From Copromyces sp. CBS 386.78 (Eukaryota; Ascomycota; Sordariomycetes; Sordariales; Sordariaceae): a stretch of 64,000 nt of DNA. The notes under the pieces are model-generated. The model did no database searches, was not told where the DNA came from, and was given only the letters and a program-made list of their open reading frames with translations. The stretch covers positions 124,001-188,000 of the forward strand of contig MU839106.1 in the NCBI GenBank assembly GCA_030685235.1, given 5' to 3'. Shown in pieces: positions 11,528 to 22,400 of the stretch (position 1 is the stretch's first letter; every line of letters starts with the position of its first letter). The position numbers and the translations under genes are program-made.

Positions 11528-12383
11528 TCACCACTCTTCTCGGAAGAAATCCTCTAGTCCTGATCCCTCTCGGTACTTTCTTCGCTGCGGCCTGTAGTTG
11601 GGCATCTCCTTGAACCATCCCTGAGCCTCATCGTACTTGTACGCATGGAACTCGATTCCGTTTTCCGCGGTCAGGAAGCTCTCCGCGAAAGTCAAGGAGG
11701 CCTTCACCCTTCCCGAACTCGTGAGAAAGAAAAGAGGTAACAAGTGCCAAAGACGTACCTCTACACTACAGCTTCCCACTCCTGACACAACGGCCAAAAC
11801 CACGTTTCGTCTCGTTCTGCAGCATCTCGGCGTGTTCCTGCATCTCTTTGAACGCCCTCAGTCCACACCCATATCGTCCATCCATGCACGTTCCCGCAGT
11901 AATCTTGGGGGCATCTTTGCTGCTACTGGCCTGGGCGGCCTTGGCCTCCTCATCCTCTTCTTTCTTATTCTTAGCCTTCCCCTGGTTCTCCAACATCTTG
12001 TTCTCTAACAGTCGTATGGATCTCTGCAGCTTCTCTTCTTGAGGGTCTGGCCGAGAGATTTGTATGGGGTGCTGGGATATTCGTCACTAGATTGATGGAA
12101 GTGTTAGTGAGCTGAGCTTTCTTCGACGTTGTGCGTGCGCGTGTGTGTGTGCGTGTCTGGAGAAGGGGGTGGTTCACGGGCTGATGCATTGGTGCCAGAC
12201 TGCCAATGTCTCCCTTATTCTCAAGAGAGGTATATTACCATCCCCTGACAACCTGAGCCAAGGACAAGGGACAACACAAGGAAGACAAGGCCGCTGCCGA
12301 CCAGAAGAAAGTCCCGTCGGCACTTACCAATCCACGGGCAAACCATGGTGCAGTCGTCCTGATAGGTCTCTTGATCGTGTCAT
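11528..12383 (-). pseudogene. Possible frameshifted small gene of unknown function
   Basis: Three pieces on the minus strand look like exons. Exon 1 (12328-12383) starts ATG and ends at a strong GTAAGT donor. A 241-nt intron ends in CACTAACAC followed by ATCTAG. Exon 2 starts at 12086 and encodes DEYPSTPYKSLGQTLKK. The frame then has to shift by one base to reach a Lys/Glu-rich stretch (ENKMLENQGKAKNKK) and CMDGRYGCGLRAFKEMQ. A last piece, 11528 to about 11721, encodes SLTFAESFLTAENGIEF and ends in DFFREEW and TGA. Two breaks are needed to join all pieces: one indel in an AAG/GA run near 12020, and an unsatisfactory junction near 11760-11800 beside a TAGAGGTA octamer. The family was not recognised. 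Either the gene is decayed or the real splicing differs from mine. Confidence 0.35.
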
Positions 12384-15060
12384 GTTGAGTCTACCTGTGG
12401 CATTCCCGACGTTAGAAACCGCAAGCTAGAGGTAGAGGTAGAGAGCTAATGTGGACCGCTGGCAGACCAATCCACAGACAACGAGGAAGCGTTGTACTCC
12501 GTGACGAGGAGGTTTGCAAAGGTACAAAACCTCTGGTCGAGAAGACGATATCAATAGAGAGGTAGACGTCGAGAAGGTGGTTGATGAAGGATGAATCGGA
12601 ATACGAACGAGCTCAACGAGGATGTGAGATGAAGATGGGGGTTGAAGGAACTCATCAAGTGGTTTGGTCAATGTTCAGAATTTCTTTGCAATCAAGGGAG
12701 AAGTTCGCGAGCAATGGAGGAAGAAGTTTGCGTTGGATAGAGGTAATAAAGAGGTAGAGACAGTGGGCCGTCCATTGGGACATCTCCCGAGACGGGACGG
12801 AAGTCGCGTTCCTAAAACGCGCGCCTGCAGTTAAGCAGCGGGAACCAGAGGTACCAGAGTCTAGACCTACGGTACCCATGACTGCCCATGGTAGGTACTC
12901 TATGGCCCTGGACCAATCTCGCAGCCTGGAAGTCCTGCCTCGCGTCCTTTAACAATGGAAGGCACGCCCCCTAGAGATTGAAACAGGTTCCGGACGAGGG
13001 GGAGGGCTGGTACATGCGGTGACCCGCAAGATTCTGGCTAACTTGAATAATAGAGCGACAAGTCTTCCAGAGCTCTTGCCTTTCATTTCGGAAGTGTCCC
13101 GTACGAGTCTGGTAACTGGGTGCCCCTGATCCATGCCGCCGCAGTTGTCAAGGTTCTAGCCTGTTCGGACGCCAGAGGAGGAAACCATGAATTTCCACCG
13201 CGCATAAAGTGAAAAGACCGGGCAGTGCCCACAGGGCAAGATTTCTCGGCTGGTCTACATGTAGCAGTAGGCACCACAGCAATGAGTCCCGTTGTCCCAT
13301 GGTCCAGTCTTCAGGCGCGACTGCTGAAGATTCAGACTTCCGCTCTTCGATGATGCACTGATGCTGATCTGACCACAATTTTCGCGAGTTCTGCTCCGCT
13401 TCCCTCGGGAAGGCACGTCTCAAGGAGCAGGCTACGGATCGTGAGAGTGGGTGAGCCACTGCCAGGGGAATAGCCCTCAAGGTGCCTACGGTCCAGAGGC
13501 AACCAGTTGCTTAGAATGGCAGGCAGCATTCAGAGCTATTTCTTTCTTCCGGTCTTCTGAGAGAATTTGCATACCGCTTGTAGCATTTCAGTGACTCGTG
13601 CTGCAGGTACCGTCGATGTCCGGCACCACAGGATCCCAGCCAGGAGAGGAGACCACGAGTCTCCGTCGTGTACTAGGTACATCTAGACAAGTCAAAAAAT
13701 CGAGCAGCATCCAGTTGGTCCAAGGGCGACTACCACCCCGAGAAGTCTTGCTGTTTTTTCTTTTTTCTTCTTCTTTTTTTGTCATCAGGAGTGACTGCCG
13801 AACACTTGGAATTTCTCCCACGATCCAGTCGTCGATGATGGGACTTGGAGTAACTGGCCGCAATCTCGCAAGATTTGCTCCTGCACATCACTTATTGCAG
13901 TCTCTCAGAAGGGAAGGCACGCATAGAGCTGCAAGAATGTTCGAGGTTTTCTATCACGCTTGGGGCCAGACACTTGTCGATCCTCGCGGTGTCTCAATAC
14001 TTCCTACCCGGTAAACTTCAAAGAAGAAGGAATCCCTGCCCTCAAATACTCCTTCATCAGTCATTGCCCTCAATGAGCCGTGGACAGCCGGCTTGTTCCG
14101 CCGCGGAAACTTCGCGTTCCACTGAGTCCAACCTTTTTCCATTCTCGTGACTGCCGCATGAAAGAGATTGCGTGCTGCCGCTAGAGGTAGCCAAAGATGT
14201 GTTCGTCTTGCAGTAGCCGGTGACCGTCACGAATGGAAGAGACTGGAACCAGGGTCAAGAGTTCTTTCCTAGTTTCTTTGAGGGCATGACTGTCCCCAAT
14301 TTGAACCAGTCGGACACTCAAGCTCCCGGTGGGAAAATCTCTCATAGAAGGAAGTGGCTCAAGGCCGGGAAGTGGTGCCCCTGTGATTCACTGAGGTTGA
14401 GTCATGGAGCCGGCAGACTGGATCATCGGAGTTGGAAGTTCGCTTGAAGCAGGCGTGAGACTTCCAGGTTTGAAGCACCCGTGACTGCCACTCCGTGATA
14501 GATTCCTCGGGAGAAGAGATCGGGCCTCGTGATGGAAGATCTCATCGATCAGAATCTCATGCTCAAGAGTGATCTCATCGTGCAAGTGCCTTCGAGTGTC
14601 ATGCCAGCCGGAAGTGACCTACAAGAAGTGATCCACTTGAACGTGTTGCGTTTGGACTGGGCACTTTTGCCACTGAATCTTCGCGGTATCTGTGGTGTTG
14701 AAAGTGCTGATGACGTCTTGTCGAGCGCCTTGGATGTAAGTCGAAGGCCACAACAGCGTCATGTTTGGTGTTGGCAATGATATCCTTGCTGTGGGCATAA
14801 TCGCGGAGAGTTGCCTGAGTGTCCCACTTGGTTTCATTCAAGTTGTGGAGGTGGTTTTTTCTGAGTCCGAACGTGATGTGGTGGTGAATGAATGGAAGGG
14901 AAGCTCATCCTCACATGCTGTCAAGTGGTCGACATCGCAACAATGAACACAATGATCATGGTGAATGAAAAGTGAATGGTAACAGATTTTCTATATACCT
15001 TACTTGAGGTGCCTTTGCCATCCATTCACTGGACTTCCCATTCACCGGCACTCCCTTCCA
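12384..15060. other. Gene-poor stretch
   Basis: No supported coding region. It holds four TAGAGGTA octamers (12427, 12433, 12738, 14182), a CT-run at 13750-13780 and scattered short frames. The sentence-like repeats of GTGACTGCC (13791, 14148, 14482) were seen but are too short to define an element. Confidence 0.4.
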
Positions 15061-15063
15061 CAG

Positions 15064-15105
15064 GAAGAGAAAGAGAAAGAGAAAGAGAAAGAGAAAGAGA
15101 AAGAC
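15064..15105. repeat. (GAGAAA)n microsatellite
   Basis: About six and a half uninterrupted GAGAAA units lie directly upstream of the 25-bp minisatellite. Confidence 0.9.
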
Positions 15106-15138
15106 TACAGTACAAGTACACACCTTCTCCCGGCGATG

Positions 15139-15350
15139 CGCCGGCCACACCAACACGACAATGCGCCGACCACCACAACAAGACAATACCCCGGCCACCA
15201 CAGCACGATAATGCGCCGGCCCCAACAACAAGACAATACCCCGGCCACCACAACAAGACAATACCCCGGCCACCACAGCACGATAATGCGCCGGCCCCAA
15301 CAACAAGACAATACCCCGGCCACCACAGCACGGCAATGCGCCGGCCCCCG
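15139..15350. repeat. GC-rich minisatellite, about 25-bp unit, 8-9 copies
   Basis: Units of 24-26 bp alternate between two forms, one built on CACCACAACAAGACAATAC and one on CACCACAGCACGATAATG, each joined by CCCGGC or CGCCGGC. This produces a higher-order period of about 50-75 bp. All six frames stay open through it, which explains several long but spurious frames here. Confidence 0.9.
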
Positions 15351-15564
15351 GTCACACCAGCGGAAAGGAGGGTCTCAAGACGGGGCTGAGTGTAGGACCA
15401 GGGGCCAGCGGAGGGACCCCTCCAAGGGCCGGCGTTGAGGGGCCCCTCCTGGGCCCAAACGATGGGCTTGTCTTTTCTGGACGGTGAGTCAGCTATATGT
15501 CGCCAAGGGCTTGGTGGTGAGAGGCAGGTGTTTGGTCATGGTTAGGGAAGGAAAGTACCTCAGA

Positions 15565-15603
15565 TATGCGCCGGCCACACCAACAAGACAGTATTACCCC
15601 CGC
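15565..15603. repeat. Isolated copy of the minisatellite unit
   Basis: ATGCGCCGGCCACACCAACA, followed by AGACAGTATTACCCCCGCC, matches the unit of the 15139-15350 array about 215 bp away. It overlaps the end of the candidate small gene on the minus strand. Confidence 0.7.
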
Positions 15604-16033
15604 CAATTGTTTGGCCTGCCCCAGCCAGGAGGCGGCTTGTCTGGGGAACGCGTACTGGTACTCGGCGATCTTGATGTTGAATGAATCTTCGTTGCGCTTG
15701 CTGACGTGAAAGAAAGGTCAGAATGGGTGAGAAGGGAGGAGAGGAGAAGAGGACGAAACCGAGGGCAGTGTGAACTTACAGCAGGTGTTTGGATGCCCGC
15801 GCGTCCTGAGGCTGGAAGTGGACGCCGTTGCTTCAATCTGGCCCCGTTCGTGTTAGTACCGCTCTGATGAGGCCAATGTGAGGGCCTGGTGAGATGACAA
15901 GAAGATCGGACACTCACGAAGAAGCAAGAGAAGACAATGAGGCAGCCACCGCAGGTGTACTGGGGGTAGTGTTGGACATGGGGGAGCCGCATTTGTTGCA
16001 GAGGTGGGTGGTTAGGACGGTCTGGGTGCACAT
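15570..16033 (-). pseudogene. Candidate small Cys-containing gene, probably broken
   Basis: A minus-strand start at 16033 encodes MCTQTVLTTHLCNKCGSPMS, which has a Cys-x2-Cys knuckle. A second knuckle, YTCGGC, follows in the next frame, so a one-base shift near 15975 is needed to join them. Good splice signals follow: donor GTGAGT at 15917, TACTAAC branch and CCAG acceptor (exon from 15837); donor GTAAGT at 15779 and acceptor at 15701 (exon from 15700). Exon 3 reads NEDSFNIKIAEYQYAFPRQ, then runs into the solitary minisatellite copy. The pattern suggests a small zinc-knuckle protein gene of unknown function, damaged by an indel and a repeat. Real coding status is uncertain. Confidence 0.3.
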
Positions 16034-17350
16034 CCTGGCGGCGTCCGCGCCCTTGAGTGTGCCATTTTGTGTGTGGCAGGTTGAATTGAAGAAAGATGAT
16101 GAAAGAGGAGGAGGAAGAAGGACAAAATTTCTTGGGGGATGGAGGGAACTTTATAGACCACCCGAGCGGGGCACTTTGCACGAAAGATTCGTCTCGGCAA
16201 TGACACACTCGTCTGATGTACTTGGTACTTGTTCTTTTTCTGTCACACCATACTTCCATCTGGTTCCTGTGGATCGTGTGTAGGGCACACTCGACCAGGG
16301 CGAGTACCAAGTAGACCAGCTTGAGGGAGCACCCGTATTTCAACCTGGGGGAAAGCTATTTGAACCAGAAAAATTTGGGGGAGCAACTTTGAAGGTCGTG
16401 GAAGTCCAGCGTTCAAGTTTGAGAGGATTCTATGGTTGGGTTGTTGTCGAAGTTGACGAGGCCTGTTGGCCGATATCCTCGATCATGTCCCGCAAAACTG
16501 TGCCCCGGCTGGAGATGAGCCTCCCCGCGTGAGGAGTATGCACACTCCGAGTTTGTCAGGCGACTTGCAAAGCGGTTTGCAACATAGTTGGAAAGAAGGA
16601 AGGAGCTTCAGACGAGACGACATGGCTGCCTTCTCGCTGGCAAGATCGACCTTCGAGCCCATTCCCCTCAAGATTCCCTCAAGTACCCCTCCCATCTTCT
16701 CTACAGGTAGGTATCCACTTCCCCTCCAGACACTCCAGTCCGTTTCCTCTTCCTCTTCATCACGGAAGTCGCAACATCTTCGACATCTTCAACGGCCTTT
16801 GGCCTCCCGAGGCCACACCCAGGCCACAGCCACACACAAATCTTGGGTTCCAAACTTCATCGCGGATAAAGAGTACGTCTCCTCGTTTGGACCTCCTCAT
16901 CTCTGCAGCCATCCTACCCGCATCACCGTTCCCAGTCGGCGACTTTCCCCTGCCATGGAATTCAAGTAGAGGTAGCAACTGAACCTCCAAGCGAGTGGAA
17001 AGAGACCCGATGATTCTGCGTTACTTTCCCCTGGTTTTCTGCCACTGTCGCTCTCCTCATTGTCACGAAATACCCTATCTGCCTTTTGCTGTTACCATTG
17101 CCCAGACGTTGACTCCATCAATCCATTCAGATAAATGTGAGCCCCGTCTCACACTCGCTTTTGTAGGCGACAGACAAGCGCCACTCGCTCGCGAAGAGTG
17201 GTGTGCCTCGCGGCAACTTCCATGGTGAGTTTTCTTCAGTCCGTCCACCAGTCCAGGGAGTTTACGAGCTAACGAAACATCATGGTTGTCCTTGAAGCAT
17301 CGTCACAAACAGCACCATCACCACAACCACCACCAACGACAACAAAAAAG
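16034..17350. other. Gene-poor stretch
   Basis: Frames at 16466-16969 (+) and their shadows have no domain and no splice logic. One TAGAGGTA octamer lies at 16967. Nothing further is seen. Confidence 0.4.
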
Positions 17351-17536
17351 GTTCCCGCCGAGGGTCCCTCTGCTCTCAAGAAGGGCGTCTCCATCACCGA
17401 TGCCTGCAACGAGTAGGATTCCACCGTCTCTACTCTCGAGGAGCTCGCCGAGGCTGTTTGTGAGCGTCGTGAGGTCAACGGTGGCCTTGCCAGCGGTGTC
17501 GCTACCCCCAAGCCCAACCCTCTCGAGGAGGACTAG
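17351..17536 (+). pseudogene. C-terminal fragment of a DAHP synthase (AroF/ARO3-ARO4 family) gene
   Basis: The frame reads VPAEGPSALKKGVSITDAC, then Asn-Glu-TAG-Asp-Ser-Thr, and goes on with TLEELAEAVCERREV to a final TAG at 17534. In 3-deoxy-D-arabino-heptulosonate-7-phosphate synthases the C-terminal strand has the pattern PAEG-x-LK-x-G-VSITDAC-I-x-W-(E/D)-x-T, followed by a helix ending in R-x-RR. The match is clear, and the internal TAG (17414-17416) sits where the conserved Trp (TGG) belongs. The catalytic barrel upstream is absent; the sequence before 17351 is CAC/CAA repeat. It is therefore a truncated, dead copy. The full enzyme would catalyse the first step of the shikimate pathway. 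Confidence 0.7.
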
Positions 17537-20500
17537 AGGATTCTTCCGAGAAAAGTCCTGGGTTCGATTCCCAGGCACTATAATTGCCTCGGCGGGCTGT
17601 TTGTCCTTCCAGCCCCTTAACCATTTGCTGGTACCAAGGGCCCCAACTACGACAAGGAGAACATTTTTTGGAGGGTCTGACACGGCGCATCGATGCTTCC
17701 AGCATCGAAATAGTGAGTCGCCAGATGCCCCTTGCCCATCCCCAGTCCACAGCCCGGCACAGCGTTGGCATCTGGCTGACCCTAGAAGCAGGCCACATTC
17801 CGACATCCGACGACCATCACCCGACCCCTTTTCCCTTCTCTTCGACGGGGAGGTAACATACAAAAGGCCTCTCTCGTCCCGGGGGCCGGGTGATGACATA
17901 AAGGAGGCCAATGGTCGTCGAATGCCAGCAACAGTGGTGGGACGGAACGGGCGTCAGTTTGCTACCCTCTCTTGGCGGTCTTGGTGGTGGTATAAGATAG
18001 ATGGCGTCGGGCTCTGTTGTTGAAGTTCCTGTGTCTTCGGTTCGGTTGCTTGTATCTTTTTTCTTTTGGAGTGCTGTATCTTTAGTAGGGTAGGTACCTG
18101 TACGCGTTGGGAGGCGCTGATGATGTAATGTGGCCTTGATACATGCAGAGGTAGAAAATACCTCTACATTGGTGCACATGCCTTCAATTTCCGTCCAAGC
18201 GTGATGTACTTCCTACCTCTGCCTACATGCACTGGGAAGCTTTCTGTCAAGGTGCATGTCATGTCAACGGAAACCTGACAATCCGATCAAAGCAAAGCGC
18301 AACATTGATCATGATTGATGCCCAACTGCCTCTCTGCATGAAAGACAATGATCCCTCCTCGCCAAAGACGCAAAATGGAGGCACGTATTTCCCGTTACAT
18401 GCTTTAACAAGCTAATAGCTAGCAGCTAACTTCTCTCTTCTCCGGGTCCTCCCATCCAGCCAGCCTTCTCAACCCTCCAGCCGGCTCGCGACGCCGCTGC
18501 GCCCGGACATCCTCGAGCCTTCCCTACCGACCGAGACGCACGATCGATCGACCGATTTACGCAAGGAATGATGAGGAAGAGATTGGATACGCGAGAGAAT
18601 CATGAGAATACCTAATATGTTTGGTGCCTAGGATGGACTCTTGGAGTGCGGAGCATCAAATTTGGCGCGGGCGAGAACGTAAAGCATCAACATAAAACCG
18701 GCGGAACCGGGACACTCGACCAGCATGGCCGCAACACATCAGATTACCGCACCTAAAAGCTATTCTACTTGCACTATGCTTTCGAGTTTCGTTCCTTGAA
18801 GCTTTCCCTCCACATAAGTCCAAAGGGTGGTATAGTGCTGCCGCGAAAGGCTGCTTGGTGAAGTCAAGCTAGGTCGCATGGACTACACCAGCATCTGAAC
18901 GTTGCGGAACGCTATGTACGATATTAAAGCAACCTTATCCTGGCCTTTTGTATGGGGAAGAAAAGACACACATCATGCTGTTGGTTCTAGCTCCGAGAAC
19001 ACGTTCATGAAGGGCTGGGCTGCTGGTGTTCCGCGATTACTACTTCTAGGATGGACACCAAAGGTGCCGCGTGGAAAGGTCTGCCACTGTGCAGAAGAAG
19101 ATGGAAAGGTCACGCAGCTACCGGAGCCCGGACCAGAAGACAAAGACACCTACTAAAGAAACGAGATCCAGATTGGAGCGAGCTTCTGCAGCTTCTACAA
19201 CAGCTATGGGAAATGTTGAAAGTGGCCCGGCGCCAACGGCGAAGCCCAGGGGCACCGCGTCCCGGTCCGCGAGCCACCACCATCAGTCGATCGTCAAGAC
19301 GTCAATTGCCGGCTACACCAGCAGTTGAGGGACTGGAGTTTCTGGGACTCTAGCCACAACTGGCGAAGCCCAGGCTTTTATGGATCCTCCAAGTTCAAGT
19401 TTCGAAGCGCGACTGATATCAAGCCGCTTCTTCAGTTGATCCGACATCAAGAGAGAGTTTGTAGGGCTGGCGATTTCGTTAGCCCGTTTGCCAAATAGGT
19501 GTTTGGACGGCAGATCGTCGTCCATGCATACCTAGAGGTATTCACAGGGGCAAGAAGTACTTTGTCTGCACCAAGCAGAGGGTCGGTTGCAATCCTGGAC
19601 GTCCCAAAATGCATGCAGTTTATCGGCAGCTACAAGACTTGGGGGATGTTGGCGACGACCATCCCGTGTTATGTGCGCAAGCTCTACAATAACATCTTCG
19701 ATGCCATCGGTCCTATGACTCGCCTTGAAAAGGCAGGAGTCATTCCCAGTGGGCAAGTAAGTGTTTTATTTTCTTCTTTCTTCTTTTCTGGATATTCATT
19801 AACATTGCCCCTGTGGTTTAGTGGCTCTGTTGACTTTGCCTTCGGGCCTGAGATCGAAGTCGTCCCTCGCATCCGCAACGGCAAGGCTCGCCGCCGTGCT
19901 TCTCCGGTCCCCGGCCCCCTTCCTCCGGCTTTCGAGACTTTCGAAGGGAGCCCCAGCCCCAGCCCCCGCCCTACCCCCGTGGTTCCCCCCTCGGTCCTCC
20001 GGTCCCTCCCCCCCCCCCCAGTCCCTTGCTCCTCCTCCTCCTCCTCCCTTTGCCGGCTTCGCCATCCCCGCGGCCCCCCCTGTCTCTGCTCCCGCTGGCT
20101 TCCCCAGCTGGCATGTTGTCGAAGGTAGGTAGAGGTACCTCTAAAGAACGGCGCAATGTGTGCTGCGCGCCGAGGCGTACCAGCTTCTCCTGGATGGGGG
20201 TGGCTACCTTCCATTACAAGCGGGTGTGCCCCCCGACGCAACCGATGCCTATGGATCACAAGATGAAATACAACAAGTATAACGGAGACAAATCGAGGCT
20301 CCCAGGCCAGACCATTGCCTGGTATCTCAATGGATCGGCTTTACCTTCCAATGGCCATTTGGCCAACATCCTGAGATACCGTATGCGAGTGTGACATGGA
20401 ATGCTCTCATGCAGCACTCAGAGCCAGACCGGGTCGTCTGGAGGGAGCGTGGATGCCTAATCCGCCCTGACCTGGAGAAGGAAATCCGGGGATGTTATGG

Positions 20501-21454
20501 GTGGCATTTCTGGCCGGTTTCTCACTTTCCCGACACAGGGAACAGGTGGTGGCGGTCTTCGACTGCACGCAGGTCTCGCCGGCTCCGAAGCAGGCGACAC
20601 CGGTCAAGCGATGTTCTGGAGCCCAGGTCCACGCCGCTACTCGATTGAAGCTACATAGTGTACCCATTGTGCAGCCATCGTATCGAACGAACGCACCACA
20701 TACCACGCATACCCGAATGTTGTTCTCATTATGCAATTCCTCAATTTCCTTAAGAGAAATCATCCAATACTAGTCCTGCCTACTATCTCATATCGTTCTT
20801 GAATACCACCCACGAACAAGTCGCAGAAGGACTGGGCTCTCAACGCGGCAGATAATCTTTGTTCTATCTACCGCCTCTTCCACCCAGTGGGCACCTTCTG
20901 GCTACACTATCACCCGCAAAGACCCCGGCAGTCTGGCCTCGGCTTTGACCACACTGCCGAAGTCCTGTCTAATGGTGGTTGGGTCGCTCTCCCGTGCAGA
21001 CGACTCTACCGGCCACCTAGGTGGTTGGTCAAATTGTCCCTCACCTATTGTGAGTTGAATGTCTCTGTAGCCCGATCCGCGTTGGTGAACGGGAAGTTGG
21101 GTCGAGTGTTGAACGTCTTTGTCTGGAAGGTATACCTAAGAAGCCAATATATGAGACGAGAACTGATCTGAACATGGAACAATGATCAAGGGATAAAACC
21201 AAGAAAGGGCGATCAGCTTAGGGATATGTTTATGGGAGAAAAGAATGTCTTTGCGATGATTTGGTCAGGTTCTGACCACGATCAGACGAGAAAGTCAAAG
21301 CTGCCCTTTACCACTGGCGACTGGGTGTTGCTTTCTATTTCTCGCTATGGCAGAACAGATGAAAGATGGTTACCACCCTCTCCGCTCCCTCGCCATCCTC
21401 TCTCTCCTCCTACCCCCTAGCGACGGGCGGCATATCTCCTAGTAGGTAGTTTTG
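17537..21454. other. Gene-poor stretch with possible coding debris
   Basis: No intact gene is seen. A T-arm-like hairpin lies at 17554-17575, an inverted repeat AGAGGTA-GAAAA-TACCTCT at 18147-18165, and a palindrome TAGAGGTACCTCTA at 20130-20143. Proline-rich, C-rich frames occupy 19850-20120. Frames such as 19071-19328 and 20887-21171 read somewhat like protein but carry no recognisable motif and end without splice signals. Confidence 0.4.
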
Positions 21455-21514
21455 GAGAAGGAGGGTCAACGCCCGGCCGTCCACGTCGAGAGAGCTGACA
21501 GCCCAAGGAGCCAC

Positions 21515-21823
21515 TCAACCAAAAGTGACGTCGCGGAAGCCGAAACGCACGAACCAGGAAACTTTGCGGGCGGACAGCTCGGAGGCGTCCAGAGGGTAGA
21601 TGCTGAGGCGCTCGCAGAGGGCGTAGATACTATTGCGAAGGTCGACGGCGTTGCGGCGGAGGACCTCCACGGCCACAATGCCGGCAGGAGTGTCCATGCC
21701 GAACTCCAACACAGTGCAGGCCGACTCCTAGAAGGCGTGCATAAGGTCGTTGAGGATCGGGCGCACCTGACTCACCGGTCCATAGGCACCTACCCCGCTG
21801 CAATCGCTGGAAGGAAGGTATTA
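21515..21823 (-). pseudogene. Decayed reading frame of unknown family
   Basis: On the minus strand a continuous frame reads DCSGVGAYGPVSQVRPILND, then LMHAF, a TAG stop, ESACTVLEFGMDTPAGIVAV and on through SIYALCERLSIYPLDASEL to a TGA at 21515. The amino-acid composition is that of an ordinary soluble protein. The internal TAG could derive from CAG. No start codon, signal or splice sites were found. I did not recognise the family. Confidence 0.35.
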
Positions 21824-22117
21824 CCTACCTTATATAGATAGAAAGAACCTACTGGGGATGGAAGGAAACACTGCTCACAAGGAAGCCATAGATCTATTCA
21901 GGGAAGTCAGAGACTCGAGGAGGCCCGAGGGGAAGGCTCATTGATGGCGGATCTCCCTGTATATAAGACTGGCTTCCCCAGGCTCCCAGAGGTCTGGATT
22001 TTCCTCCTCATCTCCATCATCTACTTCCCCAATCAATGCAATCCCATTAGTCAAAGCCTTCTTTTCCCTAGGACCCAGGTATAAACACCCCTCTTTGCTA
22101 ACCGCACATTGCACCTT

Positions 22118-22400
22118 CCCAAGAACCATTGCTCAACCCCTACCTTTACAAGAACTATACCATCGAGGCGCAAAAGATTGTCTGCATAATCGCCAACGAC
22201 ACCTCGGCTTCCTAGGCCGTTGCCGACCACGACCACGACCACGCTCCTTACTACGCCCGCCGCTGCGTCGCCATAGCCGGCGACGCCGCTCACGAACTCA
22301 CGAAGTTGAACGCACATGTGGTAGCCAACGACATCCATGACAAAGGCGGCGGGGGCGCCCTGCGGGAGAACCACCATTGCATCAACGGCGCGCCATGCTT
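22118..22400 (+). pseudogene. Decayed reading frame of unknown family
   Basis: A + frame reads KNYTIEAQKIVCIIANDTSA, Ser, a TAG stop (22213-22215), then AVADHDHDHAPYYARRCVAI and AGDAAHELTKLNAHVVANDI. It reads like protein for about 85 codons and then degenerates. The GDAAH string recalls FAD-dependent monooxygenases, but the flanking residues do not fit that family. It lies about 300 bp from the minus-strand fragment at 21515-21823 and points the other way. Confidence 0.3.

Noticed and set aside
14956..15438. Several overlapping 100-140-codon frames on both strands
   Set aside because: Created by the minisatellite and the GAGAAA array, whose units lack stop codons.
17554..17575. A perfect tRNA-like T-arm (CCTGGGTTCGATTCCCAGG) right behind the DAHP synthase relic
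   Set aside because: No matching acceptor, D-arm or anticodon arm could be placed upstream; kept only as a possible tRNA fragment or chance hairpin.
19849..20120. Proline-rich collagen-like frames
   Set aside because: They derive from C-runs (CCCCCCCCCC near 20010) and CCT repeats; no protein support.
22118..22400. GDAAH as evidence for an FAD-dependent monooxygenase
   Set aside because: The residues around it do not follow the family pattern, so no function was assigned to the fragment.
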